Shown here piece by piece: positions 39,670 through 52,300 of a stretch of 64,000 nt of DNA. A model generated the notes under the pieces. That model did not search any database. It saw only the letters and a program-made list of their open reading frames with translations, and was not told where the DNA came from. Both the position numbers and the translations under genes were made by a program. The number at the start of each line of letters is the position of its first letter. The first letter of the stretch is position 1. The DNA is from Lathyrus oleraceus (lineage: Eukaryota; Streptophyta; Magnoliopsida; Fabales; Fabaceae). Location of the stretch: the NCBI RefSeq assembly GCF_024323335.1, contig NC_066585.1, positions 531,478,582-531,542,581 of the forward strand, written 5' to 3'.

Positions 39670-42254
39670 TATCGACAACTTTTGCGACGTGAAAAAATAC
39701 AATGGACGGCCTCGCACGCTCGAAATAACAACAAAGTCGCCGCCGAATTTTATTTATTCCAAAAAAGAAAGGGAAAATATCGATAAAACCCTTAAAATAG
39801 AAGGAAAATGGTCCTCGCAACCAAATTCGGGTTCGGGAGTCGGTTACGAGAGAGGAAGGTATTATCACCTCTTACATCCGTTGTACTCAACAAAAACTAT
39901 TTAGTTAGATTTGTGAATGGAATGTTAATTTTCGTTATTTGTTGTCTTCAAGTTATTAAAAGCAAAGAGAAAAGGACGAAAAAATAAGTTTTTTATTAGA
40001 CTTCCTAATGAGACATTGAATCTCGCTCTTATGTATTCCCATGTGTGATGGAGAACTCAAGGCTACATAATTCTGGATAGAAAATATTTGTTTGTTGGTC
40101 GATTTTACAAAATATATTTAGTCACAATCGAGCGGAAAACATTGCTTACTACCTAACACAGTGGACAAAGGGGACGTTTGCATCACATCAGAATAGATAG
40201 ACGTATCAATGTTTGTGGGAAAACTTCGCTAGCTTACTAACATATATAAGGACAAACCACTATTTTGCATCGTCTCGAGATGATACACCTTTCGTTTATG
40301 AAAATGATTCGAGTTTTAAAAGGCAAAAGGAAAAAGGCTTGAATGTGTTGGATTGTATTTTGAGTGGATGACAAATGCTCGAATGGTCGAGCTAGACAGC
40401 TCGTATCCAAACAATCAAGAAAAAGTGTACTAAACACTAAATTGTTTCCTTTTCACCCAATTAATTGTAAAAGGGTTAGATATGGTTAGGGTATTTTGAA
40501 TGGAAGACGAATACTCTTATGGTCGAGTTATACAACTCGTATCTAAGTATTCAGGGAAAAGATGGTGACTAATTCTAGCATGATAACGCAAACTCAAAAT
40601 ACCCTAACACAATCGGATTGTAACACAAGGTCGCGAATTCTAGCGTGATAACCGAACTCTAATGTGATGGCGTAACGTACTCCATAAACCATTCGGATCG
40701 CAATATTGTATATAGCATGTAACATATGACAAGCTAAACAATGCGCATACAATTACTACAAAGACACAATCATCACCATTGAATCGAAAAGGTAAATAAA
40801 CACAAAGCATGCACATGTCAAAATATCATAACACAAGGACATGAATTTAGTTCACGTAAAGCGAAGACGTGCAATGCAAACGTTGATAAAGGCATAATTT
40901 AAATTCAATTTAAATGTAACGAAATTGAATCATTGTATATCAACATAAATCGAATTATAAGTAGCTAATGCGAAACACAGTTATCACAAATGAATTAAAC
41001 ACAACGAATAAAGCATAACATAAGTAAAAGCCACATGTCGAAATGCAATGTATCGAAAAGAAAATACGAATTGCCGCCATGCCAAACCAACAAAAGCGCA
41101 TACGAAATAGAATTAAAACGTGATGACAACCAAGTTGAAAATTCCATATGTAAAAAAGAGAAAAAAAAATAGCCAGCAAAACGCTAATGTAAAATGCGAT
41201 CATTGCAATCAAAACGAAACGCGCACAACACAATGTTGATGAACGAAATTGAATTGAATACGCATGATTTTATCAGATCCGATTTCGGCTCAACAATAAA
41301 CAATAAAGCATCGACTTTTATAATGAATATTTACATTAATATGCCAAAAGAAAAAAAATCCAGCAACATTACGACATATAAATCGTGTCAAACCTGTGGA
41401 TTGAACCAACTCAATTCCTCCGCAATAAAAATAAATCCAAAACAAAACAGCACATAACGCACAATCCCAATTATGTTTACATTATTACAACATCATATAC
41501 GTCAAAATCCAGCACAACCAACATAAAATATAAACACAACACAATCGATAAGGAAATACAAACATAACCAAACAGCAGATATGCAAAAACAACAACAGAA
41601 ATTTCAAATCGAAATGTTACCATGTTGTCACTACTGCTGCAAGAAATGATGAGAGAAAAAGGTGGTGGTGTTGAACTAAGTTGTGAGGAGAGGACTGGGC
41701 TTGGTGTAGAGCTGTTGGAGAAGAGATTTGCGGTGGTCAGTGAGTCTTGCTGAAGTGGTGGCTAGAGTGAAACAAAGTTGAGTTGTTTCATGATGTTGGT
41801 GTTGTGGTTTGGTCGTGATGTGTGATGGAGAGTTTTAAGGTGTTGTTTGTTTTGGTTGTTGGCTGTGTGTGGAGGCTATCGACGGTTTTCACAGTGGTGG
41901 TGTGGAGGGTGGAAGTGGTTGGAGTTTGTAGTGTCTGGTCGATCGACGTGAATGGAAAGGCTCACGAAGAAGGGTGGCTGGAAATGAAAGTGAAGGGGGA
42001 GATGATGCTACATGAAGAAGGACAGTCGTTATTTCAATTGTGTTTTTTGTTGCTTTTTTTCTCTATTTGATTTTTTTTATATGAGAGTGAGAGTATAAGT
42101 TATATGTTGGTGTAGTAAAATGGGTTGGTTAGTGAGGAGGTGAGTATGCTTCTACTCACGTTTTTAGTCCTCCCATTTTTACCTTTTTTCTTTTTGTTTT
42201 CTATTTAAATGGATAGAGAGGTAAGTGTGGTGTTATATGTGGTTGTTATGGAGT
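39670..42254 (-). repeat. Diverged Ogre/Tat-like LTR, minus strand
   Basis: Read on the minus strand, 39905 to about 39670 matches the end of the Ogre LTR at 53978-54172. Shared parts are a GGTATTA(G/T)CACC block with GGGAGTCGGTTA, then GG(G/A)ATAAATAA, GGCGGC and a CACGTCGCAA end. A minus-strand TATA-like CATATAAAAAAA at about 42070-42083 could be its promoter. The far end is unclear, perhaps cut by the CACTA insertion at 42255. No coding sequence was recognised in 39670-42254. Confidence 0.45.
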
Positions 42255-42679
42255 CACTACTACTACGAAAAACACATATAACGACGGTTGTAAAATACAT
42301 ATAATGATGGTTTCACGTCTGCTGCTAGGTAGCGTGTGATTGTATGTATGCTGGTTTCTACAACGGGTGAGTAGTCGTGGTTATAAGTTAGGTAGCGTGC
42401 TACTTATAACAATGGGTAAAGAAAATAATTATTGTGAAATAATTTATAGATCAGGTGTTTGAATCCCATCAACTTCATTATCGTGTTTTATTATTTTGGA
42501 TAGTGTTATACTTATAACAACAATTCAATTAAAAAACCGTTGTGATATTATTTGCTTTTTAGTATATATTTTTTCAATTTTACAGTATTCCCAAATTTTT
42601 AACTTGAATACTTCTGAATCGTATCAGACCAGAAACAACAATACACCCGTTTTTGAATTGAATTAGACCGAAAATTGTA

Positions 42680-42960
42680 GGCTTAAATAGTCTTTTGGTC
42701 CCTGTAAGTTAGCGATTTTTTTTATTTTGGTCCCTGTATCTTTTTTTATTTGTCTGAGTCCCTATATATCACTTTTATCTTTTTTTTAGTCCCTAAAAGT
42801 AAAATTTGAAGGAAAATCCGCAGGAAATCTGTGGATTTTGACTTTAGGGACTAAAACCAACACAAAAAGTGAGATATAAGGACTCAAACAAAAAAAAAAA
42901 GTTACAAGGACCAAAATCAAAAACTCGCTAACTTGTAAGGACCAACACACTATTTTAGCC
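42680..42960. mobile_element. Mutator-type MITE with long TIRs
   Basis: This 281-bp element starts GGCTTAAATAGT and ends ACTATTTTAGCC, with terminal inverted repeats extending over about 115 bp per side (TTGGTCC..GTAAGTTAGCGA in both arms). It is flanked by 9-bp direct repeats with one mismatch (AAAATTGTA at 42671, AAAAATGTA at 42961), as expected for Mutator-like elements. It is non-coding. Confidence 0.85.
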
Positions 42961-43224
42961 AAAAATGTATTACATCAATGAAACAATTCCATTAGGAACC
43001 AAAAATTGTATATTACATCAAAACCAAAATGGCACAAAACAACCTACAATGTACACATTATTACATCAAATAATAATATCTTGTTGTCTTATTGTCTTGA
43101 CTTTAAACACCTATAATTTCAAATAATAATAGTTGTTCGAAAATAAGATCATTAGAAATTATAACATACAATAAACTATGAATGAAGAATATAAACTATT
43201 TAGTTGTTAATTTTCCCATATGCA

Positions 43225-43787
43225 TTATTGATGATCATTACGAATAACATGTACATCATCTCTATCAACTTCTTCATATGAAATAGGAACTTGTGTTGCA
43301 TAAGAAGGAGTGGAAGGAATATCAAAACTTTCATCATCACTACTATGAGGAATTCCTTTTCCTTTGAAAACAATTGACCATCTCCTCGATAAGTCCGTAG
43401 GATTTGTCACATAAAAAACTTGTTTTGTTTGAGTAACCATGATGAATGGTTCATTGTTATAAGTTGTCTTGCCAAGGTTAACTCGTGTGAATCCTAACTC
43501 ATCAGTTTGTACACCATTGTTATTGCGAACATACTTGCATTTAAATAAAGGCACTTTGAAAATAACATAATCAATCTCCAAATCTCCTCAATGAAACCAC
43601 AAAATGCGGTGTTTGCCAAAATAGGATTCTTATCTTTTGAACTATAGAAATACATGGATTCGACCTCAACCATAACCCCACTATTTTTCATTGTACTATG
43701 ATCATCTTTTGCTTTTGTATAAAAGGAATAATTAGAAATGTCGTATGTCGTCCAAGTTATCACATTAAACTTTGGCATGTACAACAA
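43225..43787 (-). pseudogene. CACTA transposase-associated C-terminal domain (DUF4216)
   Basis: Minus-strand ORFs in two frames give VIFKVPLFKCKYV, GVQTDELGFTRVNLGK, FIMVTQTKQVFYVTNP and RRWSIVFKGKG. This is the DUF4216 domain usually C-terminal in plant TNP2 polyproteins. A frameshift separates the parts near 43560. Confidence 0.8.
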
Positions 43788-43885
43788 CCATTTAATTATC
43801 TCGGATGCACCATAATCATTAGAAATCCTCTTATTAAACTAACTTATGAATTCCTTGTTATGCCTTGTCAACAACCAATTGTCAT

Positions 43886-44340
43886 TCATTCAGAGATATT
43901 TTTCTTTATAACTATTTTGTGAGTAGCTATATAAGATTTAACTACACTAATACTATTCAATATCTTGAAATGTGCTTCAAGTACTACATCTCGATCCATT
44001 GACTTAACATTTAAACCTTGAGTACCTCTACCTTTAAATATGTTAGCATGACGAGACTTTGGAATTCCAATAGACTGTATTTTCGACAAATAGTTTGAAC
44101 ACAACTCAACAACTAATTTTGTGATGTACCTTTCAATGATCGAAGCTTCCAGTCGATGATGATTTTTCATATATCCTTTAAATATATGCATGTATCGCTC
44201 TATAGGATACATCCATCTTAAATAAACTAGACCACAAAATCTAATTTCTCTAACTAGATGAACAAGTAAGTGAACCATAATGTCAAAAAATGATGGAGGA
44301 AAATACATCTCCAATTGACACAATATTATTGCAGTCTCAT
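43886..44340 (-). pseudogene. CACTA transposase DUF4218 domain
   Basis: The domain reads CQLEMYFPPSFFDIMVHLLVHLVREI, GLVYLRWMYPIERYM and KGYMKNHHRLEASI. It follows the tnp2 core on the minus strand. A 130-bp stretch present in copy 1 (about 36050-36175) is deleted here near 44365, breaking the link to the core. Confidence 0.85.
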
Positions 44341-44411
44341 CTTCTAATTCATATAATTTTTTGAAATTTTAAGCCAATTATGAGATTTTAAGCCAATTAA
44401 CTTGAGATCTT

Positions 44412-45235
44412 TCATTGATACAAGTTTCTTGATGTTTGAAGAGTAACCATGGGAAACGTTGATACCGTGCAAACACTCGCAAAAACTTTTTTTTCCTTTT
44501 TATATAGAGTGTGACATGTCGGAGTTAAATAAGATCTTTTTCCTCTATCTTCTGAAGCCAATTGTTGTCGTATACTCATCTCCACCATATCTAAAAGGGA
44601 ATTATTATTATCTTTAGTCTTGCCTAGAATGTTTATAATTGTTCCTATCAAACTATCACACACATTTTTCTCCACATGTATCACATCAAGACAATATCTT
44701 ACATTGAATCTAGACCAATATGGAAGATCAATGAACACTGATCTCTTTTTCCAAATATTCCTCTCAACGGGACCTTCTTTATTCTTTCCAAAGAAAATGG
44801 TAAGGTGTTATTGTTGTTCATAAACTTCACCGCCAGTTAAATATTTATGAGTGTTTTCAAGCCCTATGCTCTTCGTTAAAATCCTTCTCCAATCTATGAT
44901 AATAGAAATTTTTGATACCCAATGTAAACTATCTTTTTTCCAAACTCAAGCTGGTGAAAACAGGTTTTTGATTCACATATAGGACATGTTTTACATCCTT
45001 TGATACTATATCCAACCAAATTACCATATGCAGGAAAGTCGTTTATTATGTGTGCAAAATAACATTGTGCACATCTTAAAATCACCAGAATATTCAACAT
45101 CAACGTCAACATCTTTACCCCAAAAAGTTTTAAATCCTCAATTAATGGACTTAGATAAACATCTATGTCGTTTCGAGGTTGTCTTGGTCCAGAAATCATC
45201 ATACTTAACATCATATACCTATGCTTTATGCACAA
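44412..45235 (-). pseudogene. CACTA tnp2 transposase core
   Basis: Two minus-strand ORFs carry IKHRYMMLSMMISGPRQP, DVYLSPLIEDLK, INDFPAYGNLVGYSIKG and CPICESK, then DLPYWSRFNVRYCLDVIHVEKNVCDSLIG. Small deletions relative to copy 1 (near 44900 and 45083) shift the frame. The catalytic function is lost. Confidence 0.85.
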
Positions 45236-45373
45236 CCAAGGAAATTTCTTGTAAATCGTGATAAGAACAGGCTACGGAGAATTGTTAGTACTCAGATTAC
45301 CAAAGAGGCTCATTCCATCTGTGGCAAGCCCAAGCCTAAGGTTTCTTGGCTCAAGGCCAAAATCTGGAAAAAA

Positions 45374-46338
45374 TTAACCAATTTTCTTCCATTGTAAAGA
45401 ATCAGTTACATAGCGAATGTTTCCATCATATTTTATTTCATCTGAATTCCACCTAATATTCTTTGCGTCATTCGCATTAACAAAAAGTCTCTTTAACCTT
45501 GAAATTATTAGGAAGTACCATAACACTTTATCAGGAGGACACTTCTTACTAAAATTGTCATTGTCATCACCATTGTTATTCAACTTGTAGCGCGACTTAC
45601 CATATTATGGATATTGACCCAAATTTTCATAATATTTCTTGTATGATATGCAATCATTAGGGCATGCATGTATTTTGACATACTCCAAACCCATTGGACA
45701 CAATATCGTCTTGGCCTCATAACAACGATCCGACAAATTGTTATCTCGTGGTAGCATTTGTTCCACTAAATCATGCAATCCTGTGAAACTTTTATCCAAC
45801 CATTCACCTTTTGCCTTCAAATTAAATAATTTTAGCAACACAGGCAATCGTGTAAAACTAGTGCACCACTTATATAAAGGTGCATCTTTGTCGCTACATA
45901 AATTGTCATAATATGGGTTTTCATATAAGATGATTCTCTAATATCATAGATCATATCTTCTAGTCTATCATCCATATCTTCATCTTCTTCATCCATTTAT
46001 GACATCACATTTCAATTATTATCCACTTCTCCATGCCACGTCCATGTTGTATAATTTTGATATATTCCATCACAACATAGGTGATGTAATATTTCTTTCT
46101 TTGACCATTTTTTGATATTCCCGCAAACAACACAAGGACAATAAAATATACCATTATTGTCGGGAACATTTTTTTTGGAGAATTCACGAAATTCAAGAAC
46201 TAAACCTTCGACTAGGCTAATACGGAAGGTCGAATGTGAGTCAAGAGTTAAAATAATTTGGCCTTTATGAATCCTCGTGTTTGAATCATTGTGTAGTGAT
46301 GTAATTGGAATAGACTTTAGGGGAGGGGCGACATACAC
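45374..46338 (-). pseudogene. CACTA transposase N-terminal region
   Basis: From 46338 downward, EFREFSKKNVPDNNGIFYCPC and VVCGNIKKWSKKEILHHL resemble the transposase-associated (PF13963) zinc-binding domain with YTTWTWHGE. LLKLFNLKAKGEWLDKSFTGL and NDCISYKKYYENLGQYP follow, then CPPDKVLWYF and SDEIKYDGNIRYVTDSLQWK. The pieces are interrupted by stops and frame changes. Confidence 0.8.
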
Positions 46339-46340
46339 TT

Positions 46341-46666
46341 AGCTCATCATCCTTCCCAAATCACCCGTTTATTAGTTCAAACACCCTTTTTCAAATAGAG
46401 CGCCTCTTCTCCGGATACGTCGCTTGGGACTTAGGTGTCTCCATCCATGAAGTGCGATCATGTGTAAAATGTGTATTGTGTCAATAAACATTACATAAGT
46501 GGTCATGGAGTTTAACTGCGCTTCTTGAATTTAGGGAAACAACTACCCAATCCCAAAATGGTTGCGGTATACTAGAAAATATGGGATCTAGACCCATGGT
46601 ATTATAAGTACATTAGTACCGTGATAGACTAGGGTAACTACAACATGGAAATGACATAGATACAAC
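46341..46666. other. Non-coding DNA between CACTA coding region and hAT element
   Basis: Probably the 5' untranslated part of the CACTA element. I see no gene or repeat boundary here. Confidence 0.5.
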
Positions 46667-47558
46667 TAGGGGTGTTCAAAACCAAACCAATCCAATAGAA
46701 AACTACAAACCAAACCAAACCAAATCGAAACTGCAAAAAAACGCATTTGGTTCAGATGTCTTTGGGTCATTTTTTAACAAAACCGCGCAGTTCAATTTGG
46801 TTTACGATTTGTATTTTTCAAACCGAACTAAACCAAATCAAACCACATTAAGTTACAACCCAAACTTCACTTATCCCACATCCAACACAAAACCCAAACC
46901 TATTATGCCTTAACGTTACAATTGCAAACGATTTCTCTTATTCACACTTAGGGTTTCAGTTTCAACCTTTTCAAATTTGTCCAAGTAGTATCACACATTC
47001 ATCTCATCTTCTTTTCCATGTACGTCTCGCCTCTTCTACTCTAATTCATGCTCTCGTGTTCTTTCTTTTTCATCTTCTCATTTTTAGAATACTGTTTTCT
47101 CTTCCAATTACGTTTTTATCGCAATTTTCTTCTCTAATCTCGCATCTCTTATGTTCTTTCTTTTTCTTCTTCTCTAATCTCTCATCTCATCTATTTTTTA
47201 TGTTTTATTATAATGTTTTTGATATTATTTTCTGCCACTATTTTATATTTTTTATTCCACTTTTGTCTAGTCTTAATTTTGTATATTTAATGAGAAGACT
47301 TTGTCTAAATATGATGAGTTTTGATGTTATTTGTTTATGTATGAATGATTAAATATAAAGTTATGTTGTTCTCTTTAGATGTATGTATGACTCAATAAAA
47401 ATCTTGTAAAAAAACTGAACCAACCGAACCAATCCAAACCGCATTAGTTTGGTTCAGTTTTATTTCTAAAAGTCAACCAAACTAAACTGAATCACATGCT
47501 TTTTTCTCTTGCGGTTCAGATAATTTTTATTGTCCAAACTGCACCACGAACACCTCTA
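46667..47558. mobile_element. Non-autonomous hAT element
   Basis: The 892-bp element starts TAGGGGTGTTC and ends GAACACCTCTA (10 of 11 bases inverted). It is flanked by a perfect 8-bp duplication GATACAAC (46659-46666 and 47559-47566), the hAT signature. Both ends carry sub-terminal AAACCAAACC-type repeats and their complement TTTGGTT. No transposase is present. The interior (46900-47350) is C/T-rich and may be captured sequence. Confidence 0.88.
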
Positions 47559-47566
47559 GATACAAC

Positions 47567-47877
47567 AGTTTCTCCTCTCACGTGAACTACCCCTTAAGAT
47601 CACAACAACATTAAAGCCTCTGACATCTCTTATTCACTAAGGATTACTGCACATTTGTACTTTTAGTTATATCAGAGTATAATCATATGGTGTATGTTCC
47701 TAGATTTGAGTAATTTTTTTTTTTAAATAATACTCCTTCTATCTAATAATAATTGTCATTTTTTTACTATTTCCCCATATTAGAAAAAGATAATAGATGA
47801 AATAAGGAATACAATTCTTTTATTAATTTATGAATAATTTATGTATTCTTATTGAAATTCTAGTATCAGATATAAGA
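47567..47877. other. Short non-coding interval
   Basis: This is AT-rich DNA between the hAT target duplication and the next LTR. Nothing was recognised. Confidence 0.6.
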
Positions 47878-48952
47878 TGTCGAAGGTAATGTCACGACAC
47901 TGATATCTGTTAATACACAATGGATAATATAAACAGAATTGTAAAGCAATTTACACAAGCAATTGTTAACCCAGTTCGGTGCAACTCACCTACGTCTGGG
48001 GGCTACCAAGCCAGGAAGGAAATTCACTATAATAGAATTAGTTCAAAGACTATCCGTACACTTCAACAAGTTACAGTCTTTCTCACCTAATCTCTACCCG
48101 TGCAACTTCTACCTAAGCACTCTTAGATATGAGAACCCACTCACTTCCCTTACAATCACACACCCGTGATTTTAAACAACAATCCCTTGTGAAAAGAAAA
48201 TACTTTTCAATTACAAACTCTTGATTTTACTTCACAGTTTCAATCAAGAAGACACACTCTTGATCTTGCTTCAAAGCTTTGATCAAGAAGACAAATCAGT
48301 CCAATTCAATCATCAATGGATGACTTGAATGACCTACAGACACAAACCCTAGCTCTCTCTCTAAATTTCGCTCAGTTTTGGTTGTGTGTACAAACAGGTT
48401 TTCTAATTCCCTTTTTATAGAAACATTGGACATCTTGAAAACCCTAAATATATTTTCCAATCAAATCTTTTTATATCAGTTGTAAAGATCTCCTTGGAAA
48501 ATAAGTAAATTTGGTTGAAATCCCTGATAGAATGCGCCAGCTAGCCATATCTTCAATCAACCAATGATTGCCATTAATTGTGCAATCACAAACCACCAGA
48601 CATTCATACTGAATGTTCTGTGTACAGGATGTCATGACATCGGGTCTGACATCCTGGAAAAATCCTGCATAATCCAATTTCCTTTTATAGCAGGTACAGC
48701 CATATCAGATATCATGACATTGTGTATGTCTTCTGAAATAGTCCTGCATGAACATGTCTTCCATTAAGCTCCAGCAGGTACAACCAATATCAGAAGCCTT
48801 GTCTTTGTATGTGGCATTCTGAAACAATCCTGCTTGCATATCTTCTTTAACTCCAGCAGGTACATAGGATATATCATGTTAAGACATCACACATGACATC
48901 TTGTGAACACTCTTTGTTTTACCAAAATTGCTGCCAACTCTTAGAATCAACA
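47878..48952 (-). repeat. 3' LTR of a minus-strand SIRE/Maximus-like copia element
   Basis: It starts TGTCGAAGG and ends AATCAACA on the plus strand (1,075 bp). It is bordered on the right by a polypurine tract on the minus strand, so it is the element's 3' LTR. The phrases around ATGTCATGACATC recur (48620-48720, 48880), as in Maximus-type LTRs. Confidence 0.7.
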
Positions 48953-49314
48953 AACTCCCCCTTTGGCAAATTTTGGCTAAAACATATATCTGTCCTTTTT
49001 GTTCATAAGGCAAACTATCAGCAGTTAAACAACTTAACGGTAGTTTAATCAGCAGCAGAAGCAAAATAATTACTAGCTATGGCTACTAGTAATACACATA
49101 TGCACAAGGGTACTTCTCCTCCCCCTAAATCTGTGCAACAACAACAGAATTACTAGTTATGGATGCAACTAGTAAGACACACAAATGCATAATGCACAAG
49201 GGTACTTCTTCTCCCCCTAAATCTGTGCATACATCAAATAACAGCTACTGTATCTTCAGCACCTGTACCAGCCAGAATGGCATACTGACATCTGCATTAA
49301 CATCAGCACCTGTG
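48953..49314 (-). mobile_element. 3' internal end of the minus-strand SIRE/Maximus-like element
   Basis: The minus strand reads TTTGCCAAAGGGGGAGTT (PPT) at 48953-48970. An 80-bp direct duplication (about 49071-49150 and 49152-49232) has a further purine tract, TTTAGGGGGAGGAGAAGTA, in each copy. The element is cut at 49315 by the Ogre LTR. No coding sequence is present. Confidence 0.7.
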
Positions 49315-52300
49315 TGTAACACCTCAAAATTTGCCCTCCTCTTCTTGGGACTAGCTTAGCATATTGCATTTCATGTTTTAGGGCATTAGTCATTGCATAT
49401 TGTATATCATTTGGAAATAAGCAAGTCATCCTCCTAAGTCTTGCTCAGAAGATAGAGAGGTTAAGAGGTTCAAGCCTGAGGGTCTCCATAAATTGATCAT
49501 CAACCATCTGAGGGTTTGAGCTTCAATTAGGGTTTTCTTGATCCTTCAAAGGTCGAGAATTATTTTGTTGTAAGAATATATCACCATCATCATGGTTATG
49601 TCATCCTCAAGGGGTTCATTGTTCATGCTCAGGTTCCTTGGGATTAGGGTTTTGACCTCTGGTCAACCCTAATCAATGTTCTATTCCAACTAGGGATTCT
49701 CAAGGAGATGAGGTCTTTATTGAGATGGAGATCATCATATGATTTTATTGAGCTTGTATAAGCTAGGGGTTCATTTTTGAGCCATTTCCTTAAGTGTTAG
49801 AGGCTCAAAGTCATTTGTGCATGTTCAAGTCATCTGGGGTCCATAAAAGTCAACTGCAGGTCAACTAAGGGCTAGGAGGGGGAGAAATGAGTTTCAACAT
49901 CTCATTCATGTCCCAAAGAGGGTTATTCATTATTTTAAATACATATCTTGAAGAATTTGAGGTCAGATCAAAAGTTTCCAAAAATGGAAAGTGACCTGTA
50001 ATTGAAAGTTTCCAAAAATGGAAAGGTTTTGGTTCAAATTCAACTTGATTGTACATCATCAAAGAAGCTTCAAATGAAATTTTGTCCGACATGAAAGTTG
50101 AAGATCTTTCTCTCCCATTTCCAAAAAGTCCAAGATCATGAGCATCTGATGAATGGTTGAGGAGATATGATCAAATGATTGCCAAGTGTGCTTGAAACTT
50201 CAAAAGGCCATAACTTTTGGCTCATAACTCCAAATTGAGTGCCTCTGTTTGCACTTTGCTCCTCATGACATATATTTTCCAAATCATTCATGGCATTGCA
50301 TGAAATTTCATCATATAATCATTTGCATATTCATGACTATTTTGGAGGGAAATTTGCAAATTTGAATTTGGTGCATCATGGGAACAAAATACCATTGCCA
50401 ACATGTGCATGAAGTGATTTTAAGTGAATTTGATCATCCATTTGCTACTGTTCACGTGTACATTTGCATGACACCACCAATTTTCCAAAATTTGTCATAC
50501 ACCTTATTTTTGCTTAATCTCAACTAAACCATGCTTAATTCTAATTAGGATGTGATTAGTACATGGTATATAAGGCAAACCCTAACAGAATTGTTCATAA
50601 TCACAAATTCTAGATCTAGATCTCATTTTCCCTCCAAATTTCTCTCTCATTGGAATTCAAATTTTCTCCACACAACCACACATTTTCATGATAGATCCAT
50701 CATCATCATGAAGTTTGGAGCATGAATCATCCATTTTTTGTGGAATTTGAGCAAGGTTTGAAGCATGTCAAGCATATGAACACAACAATGGCAAGTGCAA
50801 ATTGAGCAAGATCTAGGTCGTGGCAAGCATCCATTTCTACATCAAGCTTCATAACAAGAGCAAAGGAGGAGATCTACACACTTTGGAGGCCTTGAACACA
50901 CTGTTTTGATCACTGCCATTCCAGGTTGGTGAAATTTCGAGTCTCTTATTTCTTAATTTTATGGACATGATTAGATAGGTTTTTGCATGCTGGTGATTCT
51001 GATCTAAATTTCATTGAATTTGGTTGAGATTTGAAGAAGTTATGTGAAATTAAAGTTTGTAGATCTAGAATGTTTTCCTTCGATTCTCGTTATCCATGGC
51101 TTGTTATGATTAAGTGATGCTGGATTTGTGTTGTGCTTGTTGTAAGCTTTCGAATGATGTAATTATTTCCAAATTCTGCAAAAAAAATATCCACGTGAAC
51201 AGTGGAACCACCGTCCCAAGGTAGGAGACGGTGGAAACCACCGCCTGGTAGTGCAGCGCCACTGCCTGGTGTTTTGCTAGGGCAAGGCGTCAAAACGACG
51301 TCGTTTTGAACAGGCCAGGCGCTCTCTTCGATTCCCAGGCACAACGCTTCTATTCCTTTTTTTTATTTTTCCTCCAACTGGCCAAAACGGCGTCGTTTTG
51401 GTCCAGGCGCTCCCCTCACTTCGATTCCAGCTTCTTCCATTTTTTCAAATTAAGTCCAACATTTATCATTTCCCTCCATTATCATGTGTTTGGTTCATTT
51501 CATTTCCATATTTTTCTTCCAATTTCAAAAAATCACCAAAAATAGCTTGATGATCTAAATAATTCCAGATTTTTTTCTACATGATCCTTGAAGTGTCTAT
51601 TATTTTATGGTGTTGATTTTATGATTTTACCATGTCTGGATTTTTAATTGTGTTGAATGGATTGAACATGTGTGTAAAATGTACCATGCTTCCTTCTTCC
51701 TATTGTGAAATGCTCAATAATGATCCAATTGCCATGAAATTTTGTGTGATGATTCCTAACATGATGCTTGACATTTGAGGCTTGGTTTGGTATTTTTCTC
51801 ATGTTCCATCTCTGTTTTATGCACATAAACTTTTGGTGTGACAATGTGTGTCACACAATTTGATGTCATACTTGTGCATTTTCATTTCTAGGTCAATTGA
51901 TCTCTGTTGATTCCAATTTTTGGCATGATGATTATATTTGACATGTTGTATGCACATAAAAATTTCCAGAATTGTTTGAGTCATTTCTGTTTTGATATGG
52001 AATTTTGATTCTTGATGATCAATTATATGCTTTGAAATTGCCTTTGTCTTCTCTTGCTCACTACATGACTTTGCTTGATGCTTTTGACTTGGTCCTTTTT
52101 AGGACATGTTCTTGCTTGAATAAATGAGCTTTAGGATGAATATTGGTTGATGTTTTAACTTTTTACTTCACCTTTGACCCTAGGCTTTTCCCTAGGGGTT
52201 TGAACTCACATTTGAGCTTTGAATTTCAGGTTCAAGCATTCATCTCCATGGTTGATTTTGCATCATCATTTGAGCTTTGCTATTTTGCTTTTGTTTGCTA

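Larger units (their letters stand above)
42255..46340 (-). mobile_element. CACTA (En/Spm-like) transposon, broken, copy 2
   Basis: The terminus CACTACTACTACGAAAAACAC is at 42255, with sub-terminal repeats (ACGACGGTTGT, CCGTTGT) just inside. Inward lie a MITE and then the TNP2 transposase on the minus strand (43225-46338). The other terminus was not found. It may lie beyond the hAT element at 46667 or be deleted. Confidence 0.75.

Noticed and set aside
41822..42070. 82-codon plus-strand ORF rich in Val and Trp
   Set aside because: It lies in the proposed minus-strand LTR near its promoter. Composition follows the GT-rich DNA, and no family is recognised.
46667..47558. Interpretation as the missing CACTA 5' terminus
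   Set aside because: The ends TAGGGGTGTTC/GAACACCTCTA and an 8-bp duplication fit hAT, not CACTA (which has CACTA ends and 3-bp duplications).
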